From NCBI GenBank assembly GCA_963755985.1, contig CAVWLO010000003.1, forward strand, positions 496,001 to 560,000: 64,000 nucleotides of DNA, given 5' to 3'. Origin of the DNA: DASXMT01 sp963755985. GTDB taxonomy: Bacteria; Actinomycetota; Acidimicrobiia; Acidimicrobiales; RAAP-2. Positions 39,145 to 47,248 of this stretch are shown piece after piece; position 1 is the first letter of the stretch; each line of letters starts with the position of its first letter. Position numbers and translations under genes: made by a program. The notes beneath the pieces are model-generated. The model saw only the letters and a program-made list of their open reading frames with translations. It did not search any database and was not told the DNA's origin.

Positions 39145-40041
39145 GGGCCCGGGACCCTCGGTGCCCCGGGCCTGCGGAAGGATCCTGGCCCGGTCGAGCG
39201 CGGTCCGGAGCACGTCGGTGGCCTGGGGCCGCAGCTGCGAAAGGGGCCGGTTCCGGTGGACCCGGATCCCCAGGTCGACCTGGGCGATGGAGCCGGCCCC
39301 GAACCGGGCGGCCACGTCGATCAGGAGGGCCAGCTCCACCGCGTACCCATCGGCCATGCTGCACGCCTCGAGCACGGCGCGGGGCGCGGCGGTCTCGCCG
39401 GCCAACGGCTGCATGATCCCGGCCAACCCGGGGAAGAGTAGGTCGATGACCGGCCTGGCCATGAGCTCGGTGACCCGGCCGCCCCCGGCCGGGGCGTCGT
39501 GCAGGGGGCGCTCGTAAAAGCCCTTGACCAGCTTGGTCGTGCCATCGAGCAACAGGGGGCCGAGCAGGCCGGTCACGAAGTGGGGCCCGAAGTTGGTCAC
39601 GTCGGCGTCCACGAATGCGATGAGGTCGCCCTTGCAGGCTTCGAGTCCGACCCGCATGGCTTGGCCCTTCCCGCCAAAGCCGCTGCGGGGCGCCGACGCG
39701 TCGGGGTCGGATGTCCCGGTGGCCGTGGCCGACGTGCCCTGGGGCGCCGGCTCGCCCACGACGACAGCCCCGGCCCGCTGGGCCACCTCGGCCGTCCCGT
39801 CGGTGGAGCCGTCGTCGACGACCAGCACCTCATCGAGGAAGGGGGCGCCGCCGCCGACGGCGGTCAGGGCCGAGGTGATCGAGCCCACGACCGCCCCCAC
39901 GGTGGAGGCCTCGTTCCGGGCCGGGATGCACACCGAGATCTTGCGGTCACCCTTGGCCCCCACCAGTTGCTCGAGGTCGAAGGCGCCGTGCCCGAATATC
40001 CGCCCGGAGGGCTCTGGTTCTCCGCTCCTTGTCGCCGGCAT
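39133..40041 (-). CDS. gpgS: Glucosyl-3-phosphoglycerate synthase GpgS
   Basis: About 302 residues from ATG 40041 (GTG 40068 possible). GT-A enzyme moving glucose from an NDP-glucose to 3-phosphoglycerate, the first step to glucosylglycerate or methylglucose lipopolysaccharide. Motifs: I-P-A-R-N-E-A-S-T-V-G, V-V-D-D-G-S-T-D-G-T, G-G-K-G-Q-A-M, F-V-D-A-D-V-T-N (metal D-x-D), K-G-F-Y-E-R-P, G-G-R-V-T-E-L and L-G-I-R-V-H-R-N-R-P-L. With otsA/otsB it points to compatible-solute synthesis. The matching phosphatase is not evident here. Confidence 0.9.
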   Translation of the reverse strand: MPATRSGEPEPSGRIFGHGAFDLEQLVGAKGDRKISVCIPARNEASTVGAVVGSITSALTAVGGGAPFLDEVLVVDDGSTDGTAEVAQRAGAVVVGEPAPQGTSATATGTSDPDASAPRSGFGGKGQAMRVGLEACKGDLIAFVDADVTNFGPHFVTGLLGPLLLDGTTKLVKGFYERPLHDAPAGGGRVTELMARPVIDLLFPGLAGIMQPLAGETAAPRAVLEACSMADGYAVELALLIDVAARFGAGSIAQVDLGIRVHRNRPLSQLRPQATDVLRTALDRARILPQARGTEGPGPVGP

Positions 40042-40245
40042 GGCGCCATCATCGCTCACGAGGGCCACGTCGCGAAAAACAGGGGGACCGGGCCGGTGCG
40101 AGGCCGGGGTGTGGCCGCGGTGGAGCCTTCTGGAGGGGTCGACAGAGGCCCTCGCAGGGGCTTTTGGCGGGCGGTGCCGCCGCCATACCCGACCGTCCGG
40201 TGGGGCCCGGATTGACGAGCGGCGTGAATTCGTCCACCATTAGGG

Positions 40246-40352
40246 CATCATCCAGAGCGGTTGAGGGACCGGGCCCAGCGACGCCGCGGCAACCAGCACA
40301 TCGAGGCCTCCGGGCCGGAGATGGTGCCAGGTGCCAATGCCCGAGCGATGAG
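40246..40352 (+). promoter_or_regulatory. SAM-I (S-box) riboswitch
   Basis: Conserved S-box elements appear in order: AGAGCGG, GAGGGACCGG, the core GGCAACC at 40288-40294, GGTGCCAATGCC, and a closing P1 helix (40248-40252 with 40347-40351). The 3' strand of P1 abuts the AGGAGG ribosome-binding site (40351-40356) of the next gene, so SAM binding probably blocks translation initiation directly. No terminator follows. Confidence 0.88.
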
Positions 40353-40360
40353 GAGGACAC

Positions 40361-41682
40361 GTGGACTTCGTTTCTGGACTTCGCTGTCGTGAATGCGGCC
40401 GCACCTATCCGGCTGAGGCACTGCACGTCTGTGACTACTGCTTCGGGCCGCTCGAGGTCACCTACGACTACGAGCGGATCGCGGCAACGGTGACCCACGA
40501 GCGCATCGCCGCCGGACCGCGGACGATCTGGCGGTACGCCGACCTGCTGCCGGTGGTCGACCCGACGCCGGTGGACCTCGGGGCCGGGTTCACCCCCCTG
40601 GTCCGGGCCGACCGGCTGGCCGCCGAGCTCGGGCTGGGCGAGCTGTGGATCAAGGACGACACGGCCAACCCCACCGGCTCTTTCAAGGACCGGGTGGTCT
40701 CGGTGGCCCTGACCAAGGCCCGCCAGCTCGGCTTCAAGGTGGCCGCCTGCGCGTCGACCGGCAACCTGGCCAACTCGGTGGCCGCCCACGCCGCCCGGGC
40801 CGGGATGGAGTCGGTGGTGCTGATCCCGTCCAACCTGGAGAAGGCCAAGGTCACCATGACCGCCGTCTACGGGGGCCGGGTCATCGCCGTCGAGGGCAGC
40901 TACGACGACGTCAATCGCCTCTGCGCCGAGTTGACCAGCGAGCATCCCTCCTGGGCCTTCGTGAACGTGAACGTCCGCACCTACTACGCCGAGGGCTCCA
41001 AGACGCTGGCCTTCGAGGTGGCCGAGCAGCTGGGCTGGCAGACGCCGGACCACGTGGTTGTGCCCATCGCCTCGGGGAGCCAGCTGACCAAGGTGGCCAA
41101 GGGCTTCGAGGAACTGGCCAGGGTCGGACTGGTCGATGGCGACCGGTCGGTGCGCATCTCGGGGGCCCAGGCCGCCGGTTGCTCCCCGGTGGCCACCGCC
41201 TTCGCCGACGGGAGCGACGTCATCCGCCCGGTCAAGCCGTCGACCATCGCCAAGTCGTTAGCCATCGGGAACCCGGCCGACGGGTGGTACGCCCTCGAGG
41301 CCATACGGAAGTCCGGCGGCTCGTGCACCTCGGTAACCGACGACGAGGTGCTCGAGGGCATGAAGTTGCTGGCCAGGACGGAGGGCATCTTCGCCGAGAC
41401 TGCGGGCGGCGTGACCATCGCCACCCTGGCCAAGCTGGCCGCCCAGGGCATCGTGCGCTCCGACGAGCGGGTGGTCGCTCTCGTCACCGGGCACGGCCTG
41501 AAGACGGTGGAGGCCCTGACCGACACGGTCGGTCCCCTCGCTACGATCCCTCCCACGCTCGATGCCTTCGACGCAGTCGTCGACCTGGACCCCGAGCACG
41601 TCCCCGCAGCACATGTCCCCGCAGCACACGTCCCCACAACACACGAACCCGCAGCACACGACCCGCAGCAAGGAGCAACTGA
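40361..41682 (+). CDS. Threonine synthase-family PLP enzyme, candidate MetM (O-phosphohomoserine-dependent homocysteine synthase)
   Basis: GTG start 4 bases after AGGAGG. An N-terminal C4 zinc ribbon (C-R-E-C ... C-D-Y-C) precedes the fold II PLP domain with the cofactor lysine in N-P-T-G-S-F-K-D-R, A-S-T-G-N-L-A-N-S and P-I-A-S-G-S-Q. It would be called ThrC by similarity. However, it lies under a SAM riboswitch and directly before a ubiquitin-like sulfur carrier, the arrangement expected of MetM, reported in Streptomyces to make homocysteine from O-phosphohomoserine and a thiocarboxylated carrier. Past residue ~410 the frame enters 15-bp repeats; a shift there would end it at TGA 41680-41682, overlapping the carrier start (TGATG). 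Unshifted, it runs to 41998. Confidence 0.85.
41594..41668 (+). repeat. 15-bp tandem repeat in the 3' end of the PLP enzyme gene
   Basis: About five imperfect copies of CCCCGCAGCACACGT, encoding H-V-P-A-A in the enzyme frame. Probably a slippage-prone tail; it is where the reading frame becomes ambiguous. Confidence 0.75.
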
Positions 41683-41957
41683 TGAGTGTCACCGTTCGGA
41701 TCCCCACCCAACTGCGGACCCTGACCGGCGGAAGGGGCGAGGTCGCGGTCGAGGGCGGGACGGTCGGGGATGTGCTGAAGGCGCTCGATGCCGCCCATCC
41801 CGGCTTCGCCGACCGGCTCTTCGACGATGCCGGTGGGCTGCGCCGGTTCGTCAACGTGTTCCTGGCCGACGAGGACGTCCGCTTCCTGGACGGCCTGGGC
41901 ACCAACGTGCACGACGGCCAGACCCTGTCGATCGTGCCGGCCGTCGCCGGAGGCTGA
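41682..41957 (+). CDS. MoaD/ThiS-like sulfur-carrier protein, candidate MetO
   Basis: 91 residues from ATG 41682, with AAGGAG 6 bases upstream. Beta-grasp fold: V-R-I-P-T-Q-L-R-T-L-T-G-G, V-G-D-V-L-K-A-L, F-V-N-V-F-L-A-D-E-D-V-R and the C-terminal I-V-P-A-V-A-G-G, whose Gly-Gly is the site of thiocarboxylation. Coupled (TGATG) to the PLP enzyme under the SAM riboswitch, so it probably donates sulfur to it. The activating adenylyltransferase (MoeB-like) is not in the window. A molybdopterin role is possible, but no moa gene is nearby. Confidence 0.85.
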   Translation: MSVTVRIPTQLRTLTGGRGEVAVEGGTVGDVLKALDAAHPGFADRLFDDAGGLRRFVNVFLADEDVRFLDGLGTNVHDGQTLSIVPAVAGG

Positions 41958-42210
41958 CCAGGGGGCCGGCCCGCAGGCCGCCGGGCAACCCATGCTGAAG
42001 TGGAGCCGAAGGGCTGGCCTCGGGCCGAGTGGCTGGCCCATTTTGGAGGTGGACCCGGAGGGGCTGGCTGGGACCTGACCCGAGGGCTCGCTGGAGGGGC
42101 CGGCCGGAGCACGAGGCCGGGGCCGGCCGGAGGCTTGCCTGGCGCTCGAGGCCTATCGTCCCTGGTCGGGCGGGGTGCGGTTGCGTCCAGGCGTCAGGCG
42201 TGGTTTGCTG
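41958..42210. other. Gene-free stretch upstream of groEL
   Basis: GC-rich with short GGCCGG-type repeats. No gene recognised. Its right end carries a plausible promoter: TTGCTG (42205-42210), a 16-base spacer and TAGAGT (42227-42232). Confidence 0.5.
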
Positions 42211-42237
42211 TTAGCACTCGGCAGCATAGAGTGCTAA
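42211..42237. promoter_or_regulatory. CIRCE element (HrcA operator)
   Basis: A perfect match to TTAGCACTC-N9-GAGTGCTAA. It covers the spacer and -10 of the predicted groEL promoter, so HrcA would block transcription in the absence of heat stress. Confidence 0.97.
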
Positions 42238-42326
42238 TGAACTGAAGACCCGGAAGCGGGTCTCTCACACCCCCCACGGCCCCGGCATCGGGCCGTGAAC
42301 CGATCGAATCCACGGAGGATCACGAC

Positions 42327-43952
42327 ATGGCCAAGTTGATCACCTTCGACGAGGAGGCCCGCCGGTCCCTCGAGAGCGGGATGAACAAACTCGCCGACGC
42401 CGTTCGCGTCACCCTTGGCCCCAAGGGCCGCAACGTCGTCTTGGACAAGAAGTGGGGTGCGCCGACGATCACCAATGACGGCGTCTCCATTGCCAAGGAC
42501 ATCGAGCTCGAGGACCCCTTCGAGCGGATCGGTGCCGAGCTGGTCAAGGAAGTGGCCAAGAAGACCGACGACGTCGCCGGTGACGGCACGACCACGGCCA
42601 CCGTGCTGGCCTGGGCCATGGTCCACGAGGGCCTCCGCAACGTGGCCGCCGGCGCCAACCCGATGTCCCTGAAGAAGGGCATCGAGGCCGGCGTGGAGTC
42701 CGCCGTCGCCTCGCTGCAGGGCATCGCCCGCGAGACCGACTCCAAGGGCCAGATCGCCCAGGTCGCCTCCATCTCGGCGGCCGACACCGAGATCGGCGGC
42801 ATGATCTCCGAGGCCATCGACAAGGTGGGCAAGGACGGGGTCATCACCGTCGAGGAGTCCCAGACCTTCGGCATGGACATGGACCTGGTCGAGGGCATGC
42901 GGTTCGACAAGGGCTTCATCTCCCCCTACTTCGTGACCGATCCCGAGCGGATGGAAGCGGTCATGGAGGACGCCTACGTGCTCCTGGTCGGATCCAAGAT
43001 CACGGCCGTACGCGACCTCCTCCCCGTGCTCGAGAAGGTCATGCAGGGCGGGAAGCCACTGGTGATCGTCGCCGAGGACATCGAGGGCGAGGCCCTGGCC
43101 ACCCTGGTGGTCAACAAGATCCGCGGCACGTTCAAGAGCGTCTCGGTCAAGGCCCCCGGGTTCGGCGAGCGCCGCAAGGCCATGCTCCAGGACATCGCCA
43201 TCCTCACCGGCGGCCAGGTGGTCACCGAAGAGGTCGGCCTCAAGCTCGAGAACATCGGCCTCGACCTGCTGGGCCAGGCCCGCAAGGTCGTGGTGACCAA
43301 GGACGAGACGACCATCGTCGAGGGCGCCGGTTCGGACGACGAGATCAAGGGCCGGATCAACCAGATCAAGGCCGAGATCGAGAACACCGACTCGGATTAC
43401 GACCGGGAGAAGCTGCAGGAGCGTCTGGCCAAGCTGTCCGGCGGCGTGGCCGTCATCAAGGTCGGCGCAGCCACCGAGGTGGAGCTGAAGGAGAAGAAGC
43501 ACCGCATCGAGGACGCTGTCTCCACCACCAAGGCCGCCATCGAAGAGGGCGTCGTCCCCGGCGGTGGCGTGGCCCTGCTCCGGGCCCAGTCCGCCATCCT
43601 GGACACGGCGGGCAAGCTCGAGGGTGACGAGGCCACCGGTGCCCGCATCGTGGCCAAGGCCGTCGAGGAGCCGCTGAAGCAGATCGCGGTCAACGCCGGT
43701 CTCGAGGGTGGCGTGATCGTGGACAAGGTCCGCAACCTGAAGAAGCCGACCGAGGGCCTCAACGCCGCCACCGGCGAGTACGAGGACCTGTTCAAGGCAG
43801 GCGTCATCGACGCCGCCAAGGTGACCCGTTCGGCCCTGCAGAACGCAGCCTCGATCGCCGCCCTGTTCCTCACCACCGAGGCTGTCATCGTCGACAAGCC
43901 CGATGAGGATGGCGCCGGCGGCGGGATGCCCGGCGGGATGGACGACTTCTAA
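42327..43952 (+). CDS. groEL: Chaperonin GroEL (Hsp60)
   Basis: 541 residues starting M-A-K-L-I-T-F-D-E-E-A-R. Contains V-T-L-G-P-K-G-R-N-V-V-L, the ATPase motif D-G-T-T-T-A-T-V-L and the Gly/Met-rich tail G-G-M-P-G-G-M-D-D-F. ATP-driven folding chaperone in the cytoplasm. No groES is adjacent, as for a stand-alone actinobacterial groEL copy. The ribosome-binding site is GGAGG. Controlled by the CIRCE upstream. Confidence 0.98.
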   Translation: MAKLITFDEEARRSLESGMNKLADAVRVTLGPKGRNVVLDKKWGAPTITNDGVSIAKDIELEDPFERIGAELVKEVAKKTDDVAGDGTTTATVLAWAMVHEGLRNVAAGANPMSLKKGIEAGVESAVASLQGIARETDSKGQIAQVASISAADTEIGGMISEAIDKVGKDGVITVEESQTFGMDMDLVEGMRFDKGFISPYFVTDPERMEAVMEDAYVLLVGSKITAVRDLLPVLEKVMQGGKPLVIVAEDIEGEALATLVVNKIRGTFKSVSVKAPGFGERRKAMLQDIAILTGGQVVTEEVGLKLENIGLDLLGQARKVVVTKDETTIVEGAGSDDEIKGRINQIKAEIENTDSDYDREKLQERLAKLSGGVAVIKVGAATEVELKEKKHRIEDAVSTTKAAIEEGVVPGGGVALLRAQSAILDTAGKLEGDEATGARIVAKAVEEPLKQIAVNAGLEGGVIVDKVRNLKKPTEGLNAATGEYEDLFKAGVIDAAKVTRSALQNAASIAALFLTTEAVIVDKPDEDGAGGGMPGGMDDF

Positions 43953-44054
43953 GTCGGACGTTCGATTGGGGACGACTTCGAAGTCGGACCGTACCGACGG
44001 GCGACTTTTGGGTCATCCACCAGCCCGTCCCACTTTGGTGGGCTCAGATTGTGA

Positions 44055-44083
44055 CGAGGGGCGCCCGGATGGGGCGCCCCTCG
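44055..44083. terminator. Hairpin terminator between groEL and hemQ
   Basis: A 12-bp GC-rich stem (44055-44066 with 44072-44083) with a short loop, followed by GCTCGTT. It lies about 100 bp after the groEL stop and just upstream of the hemQ start. Confidence 0.65.
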
Positions 44084-44105
44084 CTCGTTCCCTAGACTGA
44101 CGGCT

Positions 44106-44817
44106 GTGACCGAACCCCTGACGCCAACCACCGGGTTGGGCGTGCTCCACCTCTTCTGCACGGTCCCCCGATCGGCTTCAGGTGACGCCGCAGTCGACGC
44201 CGAGGCCGTGGTCCGGGCGGTCAAGCACGCGGAGGCCGACGATGTGCAGGTCGTCACGGTGGCCGTGCTCGGCCACAAGGCCGACGTGGGGTTCATGGCC
44301 CTGGGGGCCGACCTCTGGCGCCTCCGTCTGTTCCAGACGGAGCTTGCAATCGGCCGGGCTGGTGCTGGTCGACTCCTACGTGTCGCTCACCGAGGTGTCC
44401 GAATATGCCGCCGGCGTGCCCGACGAGATGAAGCAGAAGCGCCTGTACCCCACGCTGCCGCCCGAGGGTAAGGCCGCGTTCTGCTTCTATCCGATGTCCA
44501 AGCGCCGTGGGGACGTCCCCGGCTCCAACTGGTACTCGATGCCCTTCGAGGAGCGTAAGGAGCTGATGTTGGGCCATGGCTCGGCGGCCCGGGCCTTTGC
44601 CGGGCGGATCCTCCAGCTGATCACCGGATCGACCGGGATCGACGAGTGGGAGTGGGGGGTGACCCTGTTCGGCGTCCACCCCGACGACCTGAAGGAGTGC
44701 GTCTACACCATGCGCTTCGACGAGGGCTCGGCCCGGTTCGCCGAGTTCGGGCCGTTCATCACCGGGATGGTGGCACCGGTCGAGACGGTCATGGGCGAGC
44801 TGGTCCAGCATGGCTGA
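44106..44817 (+). CDS. hemQ: Coproheme decarboxylase HemQ (chlorite dismutase family), one frameshift
   Basis: GTG start. Oxidatively decarboxylates coproheme III to heme b in the Gram-positive (coproporphyrin) pathway. Visible are the Y-P-M-S-K-R-R segment with the catalytic Tyr, the axial His in L-M-L-G-H-G-S-A-A-R, and E-W-G-V-T-L-F, Y-T-M-R-F-D-E-G-S-A-R-F-A-E-F-G-P-F. An extra T near 44344 (G-A-G-C-T-T-G) breaks the frame; removing it joins F-Q-T-E-L to Q-S-A-G-L-V-L-V. Overlaps larE by 8 bp. Confidence 0.88.
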
Positions 44818-45718
44818 CGGCGGCGCGGAGGACAGCAGTGCCGCCGCCGATGAGGGCAGTGCCGATGGTTATGACAGCGTGACCGGCCACGACGGTCTGG
44901 TGCGGCTCCGGGACGAGCTCCGCCGACTGGAGCGGGTGGTGGTGGCCTTCAGCGGCGGAGCCGACTCGGCCTTCGTGGCCTGGGTGGCCACCGACACCCT
45001 CGGTCCCGACCGCGTGCTCTGCGCCACGGCGGTGTCGCCGTCGCTCGCTCCCGAGGAGCTGGCCGATTGTCGGGCCCTGGCCGCCGAATGGGGGTTGCGT
45101 CACCTCGAGGTCGAGACGGACGAGCTGGCCGACCCGGCTTACGCGGCCAACGACGGCTCTCGCTGCTACCACTGCAAGGCCTCACTGCTCGAAGCCCTCG
45201 GTGACCTGGCCGACGCCGAGGGCTCCCGGGTCGTCCTCGGCGTCAACGTGGACGACCTCGGCGACCACCGCCCCGGCCAACGGGCGGCGACCGAGCGGGG
45301 TGCGCTCTTCCCGTTGGTCGCGGCCGGGCTGACCAAGGCCGAGGTGCGGGAGTGGTCGAGGCAGCTCGGGTTGCGCACCTGGGACAAGCCGGCCGCCGCT
45401 TGCCTCTCCTCCCGGGTCCCCTACGGGACACCGGTCACCTTCGGCGTCCTGCGCTCGGTGGCCGATGCCGAGTCGGGCCTCCGCTCCCTCGGGTTCCGCC
45501 AGTTGCGGGTCCGCCACTACGGGGACACCGCCCGGATCGAGGTCCCCGACGAGGACCTGGCTGAGGTGGTGGCCCGGCGGGAGGAGATCTCGGCCGCGGT
45601 CCACGCCGCCGGATACCGGTACGTCACGGTGGACCTCGACGGCTTCCGTTCGGGCAATCTCAACCAGGCTCTCGGGTTGGCCCAGAAGGCCCTGGCTGCG
45701 TCGGGGAGCGGCCAGTGA
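44810..45718 (+). CDS. larE: LarE, ATP-dependent sacrificial sulfur transferase for nickel-pincer cofactor
   Basis: 302 residues; the first 25 are a variable extension. PP-loop S-G-G-A-D-S (residues 48-53), R-C-Y-H-C-K, and K-P-A-A-A-C-L-S-S-R-V-P-Y-G, whose Cys matches the sacrificial cysteine of Lactiplantibacillus LarE. It adenylates and thiolates P2CMN so that LarC can insert nickel. larB and larC lie 10 kb further on. Located between hemQ and a NIL-domain gene. Confidence 0.9.
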   Translation: MADGGAEDSSAAADEGSADGYDSVTGHDGLVRLRDELRRLERVVVAFSGGADSAFVAWVATDTLGPDRVLCATAVSPSLAPEELADCRALAAEWGLRHLEVETDELADPAYAANDGSRCYHCKASLLEALGDLADAEGSRVVLGVNVDDLGDHRPGQRAATERGALFPLVAAGLTKAEVREWSRQLGLRTWDKPAAACLSSRVPYGTPVTFGVLRSVADAESGLRSLGFRQLRVRHYGDTARIEVPDEDLAEVVARREEISAAVHAAGYRYVTVDLDGFRSGNLNQALGLAQKALAASGSGQ

Positions 45719-45954
45719 TCGGCGTGCGGGTGAAGCTGACCTTCCCCGAGGAGCTGGTGCGGGAGCCGGTGATCGCCCGGATGGCCTCGACGTTCGGGGT
45801 GGTCCCGAACATCCGTCGCGCCAACGTGGGCGAGCGGGAGGGCTGGATCATCTGCGAACTCGACGGCGAGAGCCCGGACGTCGATCGCGCCGTCGAGTGG
45901 TTGCGGGACGAGGGTGTGCGGGTCGACCTGCTCGGAGACATCGTCGAGAGCTGA
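45715..45954 (+). CDS. NIL-domain protein
   Basis: 79 residues, GTG start overlapping the larE stop (GTGA). The whole protein is one NIL ferredoxin-like domain (V-R-V-K-L-T-F-P-E-E-L-V-R-E-P-V-I, N-I-R-R-A-N-V, G-W-I-I-C-E-L-D-G). NIL domains usually sit at the end of methionine ABC transporter ATPases and bind ligands. As a stand-alone partner of LarE it may sense or deliver a sulfur compound (inference). Confidence 0.8.
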   Translation: MIGVRVKLTFPEELVREPVIARMASTFGVVPNIRRANVGEREGWIICELDGESPDVDRAVEWLRDEGVRVDLLGDIVES

Positions 45955-45994
45955 GACCCGTCTCGGCTCGGTCCGGGGCCGGAGGGTGGGGTTG

Positions 45995-46816
45995 ATGCTG
46001 GATCCGCAGGGCGAGGAGTTGGCCGCCAACCGCCGGAACTGGGACGAACGCGTGGGCATCCACGTCGCCTCCCGCTTCTACGACGTGGAGGGGTGGCTCG
46101 AGGAGCGGCGCGGACCCCGAGCCCGGGAGCTCGAGGCGCTCGGCGACGTCTCGGGCCTGGAGCTCGTCCACCTCCAGTGCCACTTCGGGCTGGACACCCT
46201 GGCCTGGGCCCGGGCCGGGGCGCGGGTCACCGGGCTCGACTTCTCGCCCGAGGCCGTGGCCACCGCCCGCGCCCTCGCCCGCCGGGCCGAGCTCTCCGAC
46301 CGGTCGGAGTTCGTCTGCGCCGACGTGCTCGACGCTTGCGTCGCGCTCGGGCACCGGGCCTTCGACGTGGTGTACGTGAGCCTCGGCGCCCTGTGTTGGC
46401 TGCCCAGCGTCGACCGATGGGCCCTGCAGGTGGCCGGGCTGCTGCGACCGGGGGGCCGGTTGTACCTCCACGACAGCCACCCGCTGGCCTGGGCGCTGAG
46501 CGACGACGGACCGGTCATCGAACACGGCTATTTCGAGACCGCCGCACCGTTCGTCGACGACTCGGATTCGACCTACACCGACGCCAGCCGGCCGCTGGTC
46601 AACCGACGGAGTTACGAGTGGAACCACGGAGTGGGCGAGACGGTCTCCGCGCTCATCGACCATGGGCTGCGCATCGACCGGCTGGAGGAGCACAACTGGG
46701 ACGTCCACCAGCGGTTCCCGTGGCTCGTCGAGCAGCGCGCCGGCCACTGGGTCGCACCGGCGGGGGCCCCGCAGATACCGCTCACGTTCACGGTTCTGGC
46801 GACGCGCAACCCCTGA
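45995..46816 (+). CDS. Class I SAM-dependent methyltransferase
   Basis: 273 residues from ATG 45995. V-H-L-Q-C-H-F-G-L-D-T-L (SAM loop), V-T-G-L-D-F-S-P-E-A-V, V-Y-V-S-L-G-A-L-C-W-L and L-R-P-G-G-R-L-Y-L-H-D. This small-molecule methyltransferase family is frequent in actinobacteria, with no assigned substrate. It follows the NIL gene by 40 bp. Intact. Confidence 0.82.
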   Translation: MLDPQGEELAANRRNWDERVGIHVASRFYDVEGWLEERRGPRARELEALGDVSGLELVHLQCHFGLDTLAWARAGARVTGLDFSPEAVATARALARRAELSDRSEFVCADVLDACVALGHRAFDVVYVSLGALCWLPSVDRWALQVAGLLRPGGRLYLHDSHPLAWALSDDGPVIEHGYFETAAPFVDDSDSTYTDASRPLVNRRSYEWNHGVGETVSALIDHGLRIDRLEEHNWDVHQRFPWLVEQRAGHWVAPAGAPQIPLTFTVLATRNP

Positions 46817-46834
46817 GCCGTCCGGATTGATGAG

Positions 46835-47029
46835 TCAGCGAGCCGGGGGCTCGTCCTTGGGCCGAATCGTCCAGCCTGCCTGCGAGACCTTGCGCGGCTC
46901 GTAGAACAGGCAACCGTCGGGGCACGCGAAGGGAATGTGCTCGTTGGCGTTCATGCGGCACCGCTCGACCTTCTCGTCTTGCCTGGTCGTCTGCATGATG
47001 TAGTGGCGGCAGTCGGCATTCACGGACAC
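46835..47029 (-). CDS. 64-residue conserved cysteine-rich protein
   Basis: Cysteines at 7, 24, 36 and 40 in A-D-C-R-H-Y, V-E-R-C-R-M-N-A-N-E, F-A-C-P-D-G-C-L-F-Y-E, followed by a Gly-Trp-rich end. The spacing suggests a zinc or Fe-S site. I recall similar short actinobacterial proteins with the same A-N-E-x-x-P-F-A-C-P-x-x-C-L-F pattern but no known function. Convergent with the methyltransferase, 18 bp apart. Confidence 0.7.
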   Translation of the reverse strand: MSVNADCRHYIMQTTRQDEKVERCRMNANEHIPFACPDGCLFYEPRKVSQAGWTIRPKDEPPAR

Positions 47030-47079
47030 ATCACATTGTTACCGATCCATGACCGTTTATCGGGTCACCCGTCGGCCTG

Positions 47080-47235
47080 GGGCAGACGAGGGCCGGTTGC
47101 CCCGGTGGGCCGGGGCCGTCGGCCGGTGGGCCGGGGCGGCTGGTGGGACGGTTGGCCGTTGCGCCACTGGGCCGTTGCCCCGGTGGGCCGGGGCCGTTGC
47201 ACCGGTGGGCCGGTCGGCTGGGACCGCCGGTGGGG
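47080..47235. repeat. GC-rich imperfect repeat block
   Basis: Several imperfect copies of CCGGTGGGCCGGGGCCGTTG fill the region upstream of the NUDIX gene. Composed almost entirely of C, G and T in runs. No gene is supported here. Confidence 0.7.
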
Positions 47236-47248
47236 TAGCGTCGATCGG

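Noticed and set aside
42234..43502. 422-codon minus-strand frame opposite groEL
   Set aside because: Antisense to an intact GroEL, with low-complexity Asp/Gly/Leu composition typical of reverse-frame translation of GC-rich genes.
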